The notes under the pieces were generated by a model. It had not been told where the DNA came from and did not search any database. It was given only the letters and a program-made list of their open reading frames with translations. Source: CAVVEQ01 sp963804865 (GTDB lineage: Bacteria > Chloroflexota > Anaerolineae > Anaerolineales > Anaerolineaceae). From it: a DNA stretch of 64,000 nt. A program made the position numbers and the translations under genes. Of the stretch, positions 9,189 to 17,814 are shown piece by piece. The stretch covers positions 62,001 to 126,000 of the forward strand of contig CAWDSH010000042.1 in assembly GCA_963804865.1 (NCBI GenBank). The letters are read 5' to 3'. Position 1 is the stretch's first letter. The number at the start of each line of letters is the position of its first letter.

Positions 9189-10361
9189 ATGAAAAAATTC
9201 TCCAATCCAAAAATTCAAATCGTTGTGCTGGCGATGGTTGCGCTCATCGTCATGGCTTGCGCGATCACCATCAACCCTTCAACGACCGTTGAGCCGACCC
9301 TGCAGCAGGAACTGCCTACGCTGGAACCGACCGTTCCCGATGCCGCGGCGGATCCTACTGCTGCCTGCCTTACGCCAGGCGGAGATACGCAGCAATATAT
9401 CAATCGTGAGGATGGCTATTGTTTTCTCTACCCGGATGGCTTCTCCATTCGGATGAGTGATTTTCCTCCGTATCCCTCGCTCAACATCACCGGAACGCAG
9501 GTGGTCACCCCGGCGCCGAGTCAGATGGAGGGTTTTTTGTACGCGGGGATTAACATTTATCGCAACGGTCCGCCGGAAGGGATGGACGGTGCCAGTTACG
9601 CGACCCGCTGGCTGGAACTTTTTAACCAGATGGACCTTGTCCCGGAGCCGCTGCCGATGGATGGAATATCATCGGTCATGGTCCGGCATGTGGCCTCCTT
9701 CGGCTCTCAGCGCAGCGCATTCATCGTATCCCCCTGGGCACGCTACACCATTGACCTTTTCCCGGAGCCGGAATTCTCAGATCCCCTCATTGCAGCGCAG
9801 GCGAACCTCGTTTGGGATACTGTGATTAATTCCATAAAATTTTTTGAACCGGAATCTCCCGGTGATTACGTGAGAGCAGATGATATTTGCCCGGCTGCCG
9901 GGAGCGGTCAAAGAGCGTACCGCCACCTGGTGGATGGCTATTGTTATCTCTACCCGGATGATTTTAGCGAGGATCCCACCTTCCCGGGAAGGATCCTCGG
10001 TGGACCGATTTGGGGCGATATTGGTGATTTTCAAGACATACAAACCAACCTGGTGGTTGGCACTTTTGGCAAGGCCAACGGACAGACTCCGCGCGACCTG
10101 CTTTACGCCCGACCTTCGGACATGTATGACACCTCCTCGCTGCTGGATACTACGATGGGCGGAAACCCGGCAGTGGTATTTACCAACATCGCCGGTCCCT
10201 GGGATGCAAGGGATGCAATCATTGTGACTTCGAGCGATGCTGTTTACACCATTGTCTCCCAACCCCTTGAACCGGTTCAATTCCCGGATGGGATTCCTTA
10301 CCTGGATCGTCTATGGAGCACGATCACTTCCAGTTTGCAATTCTTCTCGCCCTGGCGCTGA
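9189..10361 (+). CDS. Lipoprotein with two copies of a DGYC(F/Y)LYPD domain
   Basis: I do not recognise a named family. The 390-residue product begins with a lipoprotein signal whose lipobox is VMAC (Cys at about residue 24), then a Thr/Pro-rich linker, so it is anchored on the outside of the membrane. The body is an internal duplication. Each half starts with a Cys-containing segment, then EDGYCFLYPDGFS (about 72-84) or VDGYCYLYPDDFS (about 246-258), and ends in a helix of the type LVWDTVINSIKFF or LDRLWSTITSSLQFF. The repeat unit is about 170 residues. A terminator follows directly. No partner gene is adjacent. Confidence 0.72.
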   Translation: MKKFSNPKIQIVVLAMVALIVMACAITINPSTTVEPTLQQELPTLEPTVPDAAADPTAACLTPGGDTQQYINREDGYCFLYPDGFSIRMSDFPPYPSLNITGTQVVTPAPSQMEGFLYAGINIYRNGPPEGMDGASYATRWLELFNQMDLVPEPLPMDGISSVMVRHVASFGSQRSAFIVSPWARYTIDLFPEPEFSDPLIAAQANLVWDTVINSIKFFEPESPGDYVRADDICPAAGSGQRAYRHLVDGYCYLYPDDFSEDPTFPGRILGGPIWGDIGDFQDIQTNLVVGTFGKANGQTPRDLLYARPSDMYDTSSLLDTTMGGNPAVVFTNIAGPWDARDAIIVTSSDAVYTIVSQPLEPVQFPDGIPYLDRLWSTITSSLQFFSPWR

Positions 10362-10377
10362 GTTCCGATTCCAGATA

Positions 10378-10414
10378 ATCCATCCGGTGATTTTTCCGCC
10401 GGATGGATGTTTTT
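10378..10414 (+). terminator. Rho-independent terminator after the duplicated-domain lipoprotein
   Basis: A perfect 10-bp stem (ATCCATCCGG at 10378-10387 with CCGGATGGAT at 10399-10408) encloses an 11-base T-rich loop. It is followed by G and five Ts. Confidence 0.8.
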
Positions 10415-10464
10415 AAGCTGTACAATAATTAATGATTGGGTGCGTTTATAAAAAGGAGTTGAAA

Positions 10465-11268
10465 ATGCGCTGGGAAGAATTATCAGGTGATGTATTCTCT
10501 CAAGCTGTACATGACGTGAAAGGGGTCTGCTTGCTACCGCTTTCCTGCATCGAGCGGCATGCCCACCACCTGCCTTTGGCAACGGACATGTTCATCGCCA
10601 GGGAACTCTGCAGACGGGCTACCGAATTGGAACCAGCCATAATCTACCCGGATTTCATTTACACTCAGATCCTGGAAGCTCGTCATTTCCCGGGTTGCAT
10701 TGGCATCCAGCCGGATGTCTTTATCAAATTATTGGATAATGTCTTTTCGGAAATCGCCCGTAATGGGTTGAAGAAAATCGTCATTGTCAACGCACATGGC
10801 GGTAATGACAGCTTGATTCACTTCATCACCCAGATCCAGCTAGCCAGCCCGCGGGATTACGTGGTCTATGTTGCTGAACCACCACTTTCTGCTGCCGACG
10901 AGAAAGAGATTGCAAAAAGGATGGAAACGAAAGTGGATGGTCACGCTGGCGAGCGGGAAACCTCCATGATCCTTGCCATTCGTCCTGACCTTGTCCGCAA
11001 GGAAGCCTTGAATTCAGATAACGAGGGCATGCCGCTCGAACGGTTGAAGGACCTGCGCGAACACGGGGTCGACACAGGCATTTGGTGGTACGCTGATCAT
11101 CCCAGTCATTACTGTGGCGATGGGAGCTACGGCAGCGCGGAAAAAGGTGAACTCCTCTTTGCCGCTCGCGCTCGCGCCCTGGCAAAAGCCATCAAGATCA
11201 TCAAGGAAGATACGGAAGCCGGCCGCCTGCAGGATGAGTTCTTCCAGCGGATCGACTCGCATTCATAA
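10465..11268 (+). CDS. Creatininase family amidohydrolase
   Basis: This is a cytosolic metal-dependent amidase of the creatininase fold, which includes creatininase, FAPy deformylase ArfB and mycofactocin MftE. Metal ligands are visible: Glu and His in CIERHAHHLPLATD with the following Asp (residues 27-40), His in NAHGGN (near 110), and Glu in HAGERETS (near 161). ATG 10465 is preceded by AAGGAG at good spacing; an upstream in-frame ATG at 10432 has no such site. It is the first gene of a tight + strand run with AMP nucleosidase and three further genes. A role in purine or pyrimidine ring degradation is plausible from that neighbour but not shown. True creatininase activity should not be assumed. 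Confidence 0.82.
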   Translation: MRWEELSGDVFSQAVHDVKGVCLLPLSCIERHAHHLPLATDMFIARELCRRATELEPAIIYPDFIYTQILEARHFPGCIGIQPDVFIKLLDNVFSEIARNGLKKIVIVNAHGGNDSLIHFITQIQLASPRDYVVYVAEPPLSAADEKEIAKRMETKVDGHAGERETSMILAIRPDLVRKEALNSDNEGMPLERLKDLREHGVDTGIWWYADHPSHYCGDGSYGSAEKGELLFAARARALAKAIKIIKEDTEAGRLQDEFFQRIDSHS

Positions 11269-11290
11269 AGAGGATTGGGGTGAATAGAAT

Positions 11291-12070
11291 ATGAAAACCA
11301 AATCGGAGATCGTCGCCAACTGGCTGCCACGATATACAGGCAGGGGATTGAAGGAATTCGGCAAATACATCCTTTTGGTCAATTTCAGCAATTACCTGGA
11401 GCTGTTCTCGCAGTGGAACAACGTGGAGATCTGCGGCAGGGATAAAACCATGCCCAGTGCCACGGCAGGCGAAATCACCATGATCAATTTCGGCATGGGA
11501 AGTGCCAACGCCGCCACCGCAATGGATCTGCTAAGCGCCATTCGTCCGAAAGCCTGCCTTTTCCTGGGAAAGTGCGGTGGCTTAAAGAAAAAAAACAGGT
11601 TGGGTGATTTGATCCTGCCCATCGCAGCCATTCGCGGCGAGGGAACGTCGAATGATTATTACCCACCCGAGGTACCAGCCCTGCCCGCATTTGCATTGCA
11701 GAAAGCCATCTCGACCACCATTCGCAACCACGACAAGGATTATTGGACCGGAACGGTCTATTCCACCAACCGGCGCGTCTGGGAACACGATGAAAATTTT
11801 AAGACCTACCTGCACCGCATCCGCTGCATGGCGATCGACATGGAAACCGCCACCATTTTCACAGTGGGTTTCTATAATGAAATCCCTTCCGGCGCGCTGT
11901 TGCTGGTCTCGGATCAACCCATGACACCCGAGGGCATCAAAACTGCTGACAGCGATAGAAAGGTGACCAGCAAGTTTGTGGAAACGCATCTGCAAATAGG
12001 GATCGATTCGCTAAAGGAGATAATAAACAACGGGTTGACGGTCAAGCACCTGCGTTTTGAATTTGAGTGA
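11291..12070 (+). CDS. amn: AMP nucleosidase
   Basis: This cytosolic enzyme of the nucleoside phosphorylase fold splits AMP into adenine and ribose 5-phosphate. The 259-residue length fits the short AMP nucleosidase of Bacteroidetes-type bacteria, which lacks the long N-terminal domain of E. coli Amn. Visible landmarks are KTKSEIVANWLPRYTG at the start, MINFGMGSANAATAMDLL (phosphate loop area), FLGKCGGLKKKNRLGD, and the purine-binding AIDMETATIFTVGF near residue 182, then SDQPMTPEG. It follows the creatininase gene by 22 nt and is followed by the cyclase-fold gene. The gene order suggests purine salvage, but only this member has a clear purine role. Confidence 0.85.
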   Translation: MKTKSEIVANWLPRYTGRGLKEFGKYILLVNFSNYLELFSQWNNVEICGRDKTMPSATAGEITMINFGMGSANAATAMDLLSAIRPKACLFLGKCGGLKKKNRLGDLILPIAAIRGEGTSNDYYPPEVPALPAFALQKAISTTIRNHDKDYWTGTVYSTNRRVWEHDENFKTYLHRIRCMAIDMETATIFTVGFYNEIPSGALLLVSDQPMTPEGIKTADSDRKVTSKFVETHLQIGIDSLKEIINNGLTVKHLRFEFE

Positions 12071-12084
12071 AACCTGGAGGGGAA

Positions 12085-13065
12085 ATGGATGCTTTAGCAC
12101 AATGGCTGCTGCAAGGGGATGCATATATCTCTTACCGGGCCTGCCTTGACCTGCTGGGTCAGGAACCCAATCATCCGGAGGTGATTTCAGCCCGTGAAAA
12201 CATGCTGGAAGATCCAAGGATCAGAGACCTCATCGCAGGTCTGCAGGATTGGCCGGGAATGGTCGTCAGCAACCATAAATCAGCAGGTCTTCCACATCAC
12301 ATTTTGAATTTCCTGGTGGATATCGGGGTAAGGATCGATGATCCCGGCATGCATGTCGTGGCGGATCGCATCCTGGAGCATATCTCCGGTGATGGCGTCA
12401 TTCAATCCTTCATCAATATCCCCAAGGCATTTGGAGGAAGCGGTGAGGGCGGTTGGTCCTGGATGCTTTGTGACGCTCCCCTTCTTCTCCGGGGATTGAT
12501 CTGCCTCGGGTTGCACGATCATCCCCGTATCCAGAAGGCAGTGGATCACCTGACAGGCTTGGTGCGGGATAATGGCTGGCCATGCGCAGCTGCGAGTGAG
12601 CTGTCAAATTTCCGGGGACCGGGACGCAAGGACGATGCCTGCCCCTATGCCACGTTGATCATGGTCAAGCTTCTTGCAGAAATCCCGGGGATGATGGATA
12701 ACCCCCTTTCCCGAACAGGTTGTGAAAGCCTGTTGAATTCCTGGGAAAAGCGCAGTGAAAAACACGCATATTTGTTTTACATGGGTACCGACTTCTGTAA
12801 ACTAAAGGCGCCACTGGTCTGGTTCGATATATTGCATGCGACTGACGTGTTATGTCGATTTCCGGAATTCAGAAATGATGCCCGCCTTATGGAAATGTTC
12901 CAGATCATAAAAAACAAAGCAGACGCGGAAGGGCGGTATACTCCGGAATCAATCTGGACTTACTGGAAGGATTGGGAGTTTGGGCAAAAGAAAGTCCCCT
13001 CGCGGTGGGTAACTTTACTCGTTGAATCGATATCCAAGAGAAATATTTCCTTCAATAAAGAATGA
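12085..13065 (+). CDS. Hypothetical protein with terpenoid-cyclase-like helical repeats
   Basis: I do not recognise a named family. The 326-residue soluble protein has repeated helix pairs like prenyltransferase/squalene-cyclase (alpha/alpha toroid) repeats: LLRGLICLGLHDHPRIQKAVDHL and PYATLIMVKLLAEIPG are examples. The segment DNGWPCA sits where such repeats carry a turn. The start ATG 12085 is preceded by GGAGGGG; an alternative GTG at 12067 would overlap amn. It ends in an ATGA overlap with the next membrane-protein gene, so the two are translationally coupled. No catalytic DxDD-type motif of a true cyclase is seen, so a binding or scaffold role is as likely as an enzyme. Confidence 0.6.
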   Translation: MDALAQWLLQGDAYISYRACLDLLGQEPNHPEVISARENMLEDPRIRDLIAGLQDWPGMVVSNHKSAGLPHHILNFLVDIGVRIDDPGMHVVADRILEHISGDGVIQSFINIPKAFGGSGEGGWSWMLCDAPLLLRGLICLGLHDHPRIQKAVDHLTGLVRDNGWPCAAASELSNFRGPGRKDDACPYATLIMVKLLAEIPGMMDNPLSRTGCESLLNSWEKRSEKHAYLFYMGTDFCKLKAPLVWFDILHATDVLCRFPEFRNDARLMEMFQIIKNKADAEGRYTPESIWTYWKDWEFGQKKVPSRWVTLLVESISKRNISFNKE

Positions 13066-13784
13066 CACTGCGAACAGATCGCCTGGTTAACCGTATCCTC
13101 ACAATTCTTGCCATCTATGGAATTCTGGCTTACTTGTTTATCGTTACTTTTATCCTGGTTGGATCCAAATCATTCGATGAAAAAGCAATCATCCTGGAGG
13201 CGGGTGGATTGATCCTTTGCTGGATCATCGTGGGCGGGTTGTTCATGCGGGCATGGCGTGATCCATTGGTGACCGCTTTTCGATCCTGGCGCATCCCCTG
13301 GGAGGTACGTTTTGTCCTGCTCGCCACTTTCCTGGCAATGATGGAAGAAGTCGTGACCACCGGGCTCAGCTTCCTGGCACGGTCATTGGGTGCCAGCAGC
13401 AAGGGTATCATCACGGCATCCACCAATTATTTGGAGGTCATTGGTCTGAATAGCGTGGTGGTATTTATTCCACTTTTCATGGTTTGGGCATTGATGCTTC
13501 GCTGGTGGGATTTCAAACCGGTTGCGGTAATGCTGCTGTTTGGACTGACCGGTACACTCGCTGAAACAATCAGCTTTGGCGCTCAGAATTTGCTCATGGT
13601 CGGTTTCTGGGTTTTTGTTTACGGATTGATGGTATGGCTGCCTGCCTGGACTGTTCCCAAGGATCGGGGCGCCGGATCGCTGCGCTGGTGGCATTGGCCG
13701 CTGGCTGTTTTTCTACCGTTTCTGGGAAATATCCCGGTTGCTTTGGCTGTCATCCTGGTGAGGAAGATATTCTTCGGAGGGTGA
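13062..13784 (+). CDS. Hypothetical integral membrane protein
   Basis: I do not recognise this 240-residue protein. It has about seven hydrophobic helices (for example residues 12-34, 43-62, 82-100, 125-145 and 150-215) and a short Arg-rich N-terminus. MMEEVVTTGLSF in a predicted helix (near residue 93) carries two adjacent Glu residues. Such pairs occur in CAAX-protease-like families, but the following His-containing motifs are not evident, so I do not assign it there. Its ATG overlaps the upstream stop codon by four bases (ATGA), and the next gene begins two bases after its stop. It thus belongs to the creatininase-AMP nucleosidase run. Confidence 0.6.
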   Translation: MTLRTDRLVNRILTILAIYGILAYLFIVTFILVGSKSFDEKAIILEAGGLILCWIIVGGLFMRAWRDPLVTAFRSWRIPWEVRFVLLATFLAMMEEVVTTGLSFLARSLGASSKGIITASTNYLEVIGLNSVVVFIPLFMVWALMLRWWDFKPVAVMLLFGLTGTLAETISFGAQNLLMVGFWVFVYGLMVWLPAWTVPKDRGAGSLRWWHWPLAVFLPFLGNIPVALAVILVRKIFFGG

Positions 13785-13785
13785 A

Positions 13786-15093
13786 TTGCGTACACTACTT
13801 TTCCTCGTAACCGGTATCTCTTTATATTTTTGCTTTCTGACATTATTCCGTTTCCCTTCCGCGTGGGTTGGATCATTAAAGGGATTATCGAGAGATAGTC
13901 CGGTTACCTGGTATTTCGGTCAACTTGCCGCCAACTTCCTTTCATTCCTGGTAGCCATGCCCAAATGGGTCGCTGGAAACCTGATGCTCCTCACCAGCAT
14001 CATTGGAGTATCAGCCGTAGTAATCAGCGCTGCTCGAAAAGAATATTCTTTACTCACCATGGGCTTGATGATCATGGTGATCTCCCTGCGTCATATCCTG
14101 AAGATCCTGCGATTGGGAAGGCAGGCGAAACCCGCAACCCCTTCGCCAATTAATCTTGGGAGCCAGGATATCGTCACATTAAAGGATATCAAAATCGGCA
14201 ACTGGGGAACACAGGCGCATCCCTTGCTCTGTGATATTTGGTTTCCCCGGGAAGGGGCTCAGCGGAGCGGTATCGGGATCATTTTTCTACACAGCGGTGG
14301 TTGGGGGGCATTTGATAAAGGTATGACCATGCAGTGGCTGTTTCGGAAATTGGTCAGGCATGGACATCTCATCCTCGACCTTGGTTATCCCCTGGCACCG
14401 GAAGCGGATATGCAGGAAATCCTTAAGGCGGTGAAGAATTCAGTTACATGGCTAAAAACGCACGCTAAAATTTATGGCATTTATCCAGAAAAAGTCATAC
14501 TCTGGGGTATTTCAGGCGGAGGACAGCTTGCCCTGCAAGTTGCCTATACCTTGAAAGAGCGCGATCAAAATGCAGTCAAGGCGGTCATCTCTTGTTATGG
14601 ACCCACTGACATGGCAGCGCATTTTAAGGAATATGGAATGATGGAACCTTTCCAACCGCGTTCCAGAGATCAGATCAAACCCGAAATGCAACCGCGTCAT
14701 TTCAATCGAACCTGGGTGGACCGGTTGATCACCAGGATGCATATCATGCCTGAATACCGCTATCAGAATATGCCCGCTGGAGCACTGCTCGTGGTCAACC
14801 TGATGGGTGGAACGTTGAGTGATGTTCCGAATATTTACCATGATTATTCACCCATCAATCATGTTTCGCGGAATTCCCCACCGACCCTTCAGATCTGGCC
14901 TGCGCATGATTTCTATTTCAGCGCGATTCTTCATGGGCGCCCGCTCCACAACAAATTGAGCAAGCTCGGGGTGCAATCGATCTATTTTGAAATTCCGGAT
15001 ACCGAGCACGGATTCGATCATTTCCTTACCGGGATTTCTCCCGCAGCCTGGCTGGAGGAGAAAGCGATAGAGCGATTCCTGGCTGAGGTTTAA
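13786..15093 (+). CDS. Membrane-anchored alpha/beta hydrolase (HSL/esterase type)
   Basis: The 435-residue protein has three N-terminal hydrophobic segments (about residues 1-20, 45-70, 80-100) and then an esterase domain. The oxyanion motif is HSGGWGAF (near 165), the nucleophile elbow is GISGGGQLA with Ser near 242, and the acid and base are probably in WPAHDF (near 371) and DTEHGFDHF (near 407). This layout fits the hormone-sensitive-lipase/BD-FAE branch of carboxylesterases. The start is a TTG two bases after the previous stop, with GGAGGGTG upstream. It is the last gene of the 10465-15093 run. The substrate is unknown; the membrane anchor suggests a lipid or hydrophobic ester. Confidence 0.75.
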   Translation: MRTLLFLVTGISLYFCFLTLFRFPSAWVGSLKGLSRDSPVTWYFGQLAANFLSFLVAMPKWVAGNLMLLTSIIGVSAVVISAARKEYSLLTMGLMIMVISLRHILKILRLGRQAKPATPSPINLGSQDIVTLKDIKIGNWGTQAHPLLCDIWFPREGAQRSGIGIIFLHSGGWGAFDKGMTMQWLFRKLVRHGHLILDLGYPLAPEADMQEILKAVKNSVTWLKTHAKIYGIYPEKVILWGISGGGQLALQVAYTLKERDQNAVKAVISCYGPTDMAAHFKEYGMMEPFQPRSRDQIKPEMQPRHFNRTWVDRLITRMHIMPEYRYQNMPAGALLVVNLMGGTLSDVPNIYHDYSPINHVSRNSPPTLQIWPAHDFYFSAILHGRPLHNKLSKLGVQSIYFEIPDTEHGFDHFLTGISPAAWLEEKAIERFLAEV

Positions 15094-15161
15094 GGCAAAC
15101 GACATATAATCATGTGATGGATCATACGGTGATGCGGTCACCAAAGAGCAGGGCTTAATTT

Positions 15162-15752
15162 ATGGATCAGCGTACGGTCATCCGAAGCATCCTGATCGGT
15201 TTCGGTTTTATGATATTGGTGTTATTTGGACTCTGGCAGACCTCTGCGCTGTTTTTAAGTACCACGGGGGAAGTGGGATCCAGTTCAGATTCGCCGCTTG
15301 TCGCCCTGATGCAGGTTCCAAGCCCTACCGTAGGAATTCCCAATTCAGTTTATGTTGGCTGGGAATATCCACCACTACCCGATGGGCTGCGTCAATCAGC
15401 ATTTTCAAGTGTCGCTACTGTGGGTGGGAACAAGATCAGCATCAGCCAGGTGATTTCCATGGACACCAAAATGCTCTGGATGCTGCGCTCTGAATATGAT
15501 GAAGATGGCAGCGAGCGCTGGGTGATCATGGATGTGCTGGATATGAACCAGCTGGAAGAGGGGGAAGGCGTACTTTGGAATTCCTGCCGGTTCCAGGATA
15601 GGTTGATTAAAAATGTGGTTGTTATCGGACCAATGGTTAATAATCGCATATCACAGCCCCGCGTGGCATGGCTGGCGGATGCAGCCAGCGGCAAATTCAA
15701 ACCAATGCAGCCCGTAGGCTTCACCTGTGACCTCGTGGAAATGGGCAGATGA
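15162..15752 (+). CDS. Hypothetical membrane-anchored protein
   Basis: I do not recognise this 196-residue product. A single hydrophobic segment (about residues 9-30) after a short basic N-terminus would anchor it, leaving about 160 residues outside. The outer part is rich in beta-type sequence and has two Cys residues far apart (LWNSCRFQDR and GFTCDLVEM), which could form a disulfide. The start codon ATG 15162 has no strong ribosome site. It sits alone between the hydrolase run and the CBS gene. Confidence 0.5.
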   Translation: MDQRTVIRSILIGFGFMILVLFGLWQTSALFLSTTGEVGSSSDSPLVALMQVPSPTVGIPNSVYVGWEYPPLPDGLRQSAFSSVATVGGNKISISQVISMDTKMLWMLRSEYDEDGSERWVIMDVLDMNQLEEGEGVLWNSCRFQDRLIKNVVVIGPMVNNRISQPRVAWLADAASGKFKPMQPVGFTCDLVEMGR

Positions 15753-15821
15753 CCATTATTCTAATGAGACAAGTCAAGAATCAAGTTGATATGGATTCTG
15801 GAATTTCCCCGCACAGCTTGC

Positions 15822-15827
15822 TATAAT
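15822..15827 (+). promoter_or_regulatory. Extended -10 box before the CBS gene
   Basis: TATAAT preceded by TGC forms an extended -10 element. It would start transcription only about a dozen bases before ATG 15846, which leaves just enough room for the GGAGGTG ribosome site. No convincing -35 box is seen. Confidence 0.45.
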
Positions 15828-15845
15828 GATTTATGGAGGTGTGAC

Positions 15846-16277
15846 ATGAACATCGTCCGCCATATTCTTGAGGTGAAAGGTAAAGACGTTTGGTCAGTGC
15901 ACCCCGATAATACGGTGTTTGAGGCGCTGGAATTGATGGCAAAGCACGATATCGGCGCGGTGCTGGTAATGGATTGCGATAAACTCGTGGGGGTGCTTTC
16001 GGAACGGGATTATGCCCGCAAGGTCATCCTCAAAGGGCGTGCTTCCAAGGATACAAAAGTCAGTGACATCATGTCAACCACACCGTTCGAGATCCATCCA
16101 GATCAGACCATAGATGAAGCCGGTTCGTTGATGGGTGCAAAGGGTGTCCGGCATCTGCCGGTGGTTGAGGATGGAAAAGTTCTGGGTGTGCTTTCCATCA
16201 TGGATGTGGTACGAGCCATCATCAAACGCCAGCGCGATACCATCAAGTTTTATGAAGATCTGGAGCTTGATCGCTGA
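15846..16277 (+). CDS. CBS-pair domain protein
   Basis: This small cytosolic protein of 143 residues is made of two CBS motifs and little else. CBS pairs bind adenosyl ligands such as AMP, ATP or NADH and act as energy sensors. The first motif spans roughly residues 12-65 (HDIGAVLVMDCDKLVGVLSERDYAR) and the second 75-130 (GVRHLPVVEDGKVLGVLSIMDVVRA). GGAGGTG at good spacing fixes ATG 15846; a longer frame from 15786 has no support. It lies upstream of bacterioferritin on the same strand, only 52 nt away, but a functional link is not established. Confidence 0.88.
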   Translation: MNIVRHILEVKGKDVWSVHPDNTVFEALELMAKHDIGAVLVMDCDKLVGVLSERDYARKVILKGRASKDTKVSDIMSTTPFEIHPDQTIDEAGSLMGAKGVRHLPVVEDGKVLGVLSIMDVVRAIIKRQRDTIKFYEDLELDR

Positions 16278-16329
16278 TCGATAGCGCACATTACTTAGAT
16301 AGAAAATCCAATTTTATAAAGGAGGAGTT

Positions 16330-16797
16330 ATGAAGGGTAATGAGAAGGCTTTAATAAAACTAAATGATCTGCTTTCTGATGAATTGACCGCTGTGAGCCA
16401 GTACATGGTGCATGCCGCCATGTGTGCCAATTGGGGTTATGAAAAGCTGCATGACGCGGTCGAAAAGCGTGCTATCGATGAAATGAAACATGCTGAAAGG
16501 TTGATCGACCGTATCCTGTTTTTGGAAGGTATACCGGTAGTCAGTAATCTAAAAAAGATGTTTATCGGTGGCGATGTCAAGGTCCAATTTGAATATGATC
16601 ACGAGGCGGAAGCAGGAGCGGTCAAATCCTATAATGACGGGATCAAGCTGACCGTAGAGCTGGGCGATAATGGATCCCGCGAATTGATGGAATCCATTCT
16701 CAAAGACGAGGAAGTTCATATAGACTGGCTGGAAGCACAACTCGATCAAATCTCCCAGATGGGCATCCAAACGTATCTCTCGGAGCAGGTTGGATAA
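16330..16797 (+). CDS. bfr: Bacterioferritin
   Basis: This iron-storage protein forms a 24-subunit shell with a ferroxidase centre and usually haem between subunits. The 155-residue length is standard. Ferroxidase ligands are visible: Glu in SDELTAV (18), Glu and His in IDEMKHAE (51 and 54), Glu near 94 and Glu/His in KDEEVHIDWLE (127 and 130). The haem-ligand Met of bacterioferritins is also there, in DEMKHA, which separates it from plain ferritin. AAAGGAGGAG precedes the ATG, and a strong terminator follows directly. No bacterioferritin-associated ferredoxin gene is nearby. Confidence 0.93.
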   Translation: MKGNEKALIKLNDLLSDELTAVSQYMVHAAMCANWGYEKLHDAVEKRAIDEMKHAERLIDRILFLEGIPVVSNLKKMFIGGDVKVQFEYDHEAEAGAVKSYNDGIKLTVELGDNGSRELMESILKDEEVHIDWLEAQLDQISQMGIQTYLSEQVG

Positions 16798-16814
16798 ATA
16801 TTTATTGATCATAG

Positions 16815-16843
16815 AAGCCCCTTCGCAGGAAGGGGCTTTTTTC
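16815..16843 (+). terminator. Rho-independent terminator after bfr
   Basis: A 10-bp perfect stem (AAGCCCCTTC at 16815-16824 with GAAGGGGCTT at 16829-16838) has a GCAG loop and runs into a T tract. Confidence 0.9.
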
Positions 16844-16906
16844 TATTTGAAGATTTGATGGGAAAATATTAAGGTTCGGATGAGCGCTTTAATTGATGAC
16901 ACGATT

Positions 16907-16921
16907 TTATGCTAAACTTTT
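16907..16921 (+). promoter_or_regulatory. Possible extended -10 promoter box (15-base copy shared with 60581)
   Basis: The sequence TTATGCTAAACTTTT contains TGC-TAAACT and sits 14 bases before ATG 16935. An identical 15-base copy lies at 60581-60595 in the promoter of the permuted binding protein. The -35 region here is weak, and the leader would be very short. Confidence 0.35.
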
Positions 16922-16934
16922 GTGAGAGAAGCGT

Positions 16935-17453
16935 ATGGTAGCCAAAGAACCCAAATCCAATCAACCAGCCCCCATCTATCTTCAAATGCGTCAGCGTGTT
17001 CTTGAAACCGATCCAGGAACAGTCGGCATTCACTCAAGCGATGCTGCACCGCAGGTCTGGGGGGTTTTGATGGAATTCATGACCGGCGGAACCCACGTTA
17101 CCCTCGTTTCACTGGTGGATGGCACGACCAGCCTGTACTTTGGCAATGGTGGGGGCATTATCGGTGGCGGTGGGGAAGCGGACGTAGCCCAGGCTTCGCG
17201 CGATTTAAATGTACTGGCGGAATCGTATTTGGACGATTTCGTACTTGAAGAAGATCTGCGATTGCCGGCAAGGGGTGAGACCCGGTTCATCATCCTGACC
17301 TATGATGGCGCATACGCTTCAGGAATTCAACAATCCCGTCTTTTTAAAGGGAATCACCTCCTGACGCCGCTCTTCAACCAGTCCAATCGCGTGATCAGTA
17401 TGCTGAGGTTTTTACAGGAGAGTTCTGAGAAAAAAGCGACTCAAGAAAAATGA
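16935..17453 (+). CDS. Conserved-looking hypothetical cytosolic protein
   Basis: I do not recognise this 172-residue protein. It has no signal or membrane segment. A glycine-rich stretch, FGNGGGIIGGGGEADV (about residues 74-89), is followed by helices and a LPARGETRFIILTYDG strand. The overall alternation of strands and helices looks like a small alpha/beta or roadblock-like domain, but that is only an impression. It is preceded by a possible extended -10 box and followed by 361 bases without a clear gene. Confidence 0.55.
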   Translation: MVAKEPKSNQPAPIYLQMRQRVLETDPGTVGIHSSDAAPQVWGVLMEFMTGGTHVTLVSLVDGTTSLYFGNGGGIIGGGGEADVAQASRDLNVLAESYLDDFVLEEDLRLPARGETRFIILTYDGAYASGIQQSRLFKGNHLLTPLFNQSNRVISMLRFLQESSEKKATQEK

Positions 17454-17814
17454 GGTAGGGCTCGCACAGATCAAGAAAGCCTGATTTGTTTGAGTGTTTT
17501 TTTCTAACCACGAGCTAAAAATATTGGCAAATAATCAGGGAGGATTAGTATCAAAAATTGATTTCCAAGAGAACTTTTAATCTACGGATACTTCCAGGTC
17601 GCCAGCCATGAACTACAGCGATCCATATTGTTCAAGAATTGCTCGATCCAAGGGAACCGTCCACAAAAACTTCAGCCTATTTTCTTAATGAAAGTCAAGG
17701 TGAGTTACAGAAACTGTCGGATCGACTTCTATATCAAGCGAAGAAAGCCGTTTTAAAAAGTATCAACAGTGAGCCGGTTGTATAATAAAACCATCCGCAA
17801 ACAGAAAAATTACT
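17454..17814 (+). other. 361-base gap with a possible gene remnant
   Basis: No intact gene is seen. From about 17605 to 17784 one frame reads openly for about 59 codons and includes LDPREPSTKTSAYFLNE and LSDRLLYQAKKAV before a stop. It has no start codon, because a stop lies just upstream. The DRLLYQAKKA segment resembles the C-terminal helix of GGDEF domains (the next gene ends VDKLLYQAKRSG). This may therefore be the decayed tail of a related gene, but the evidence is thin. Confidence 0.3.
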
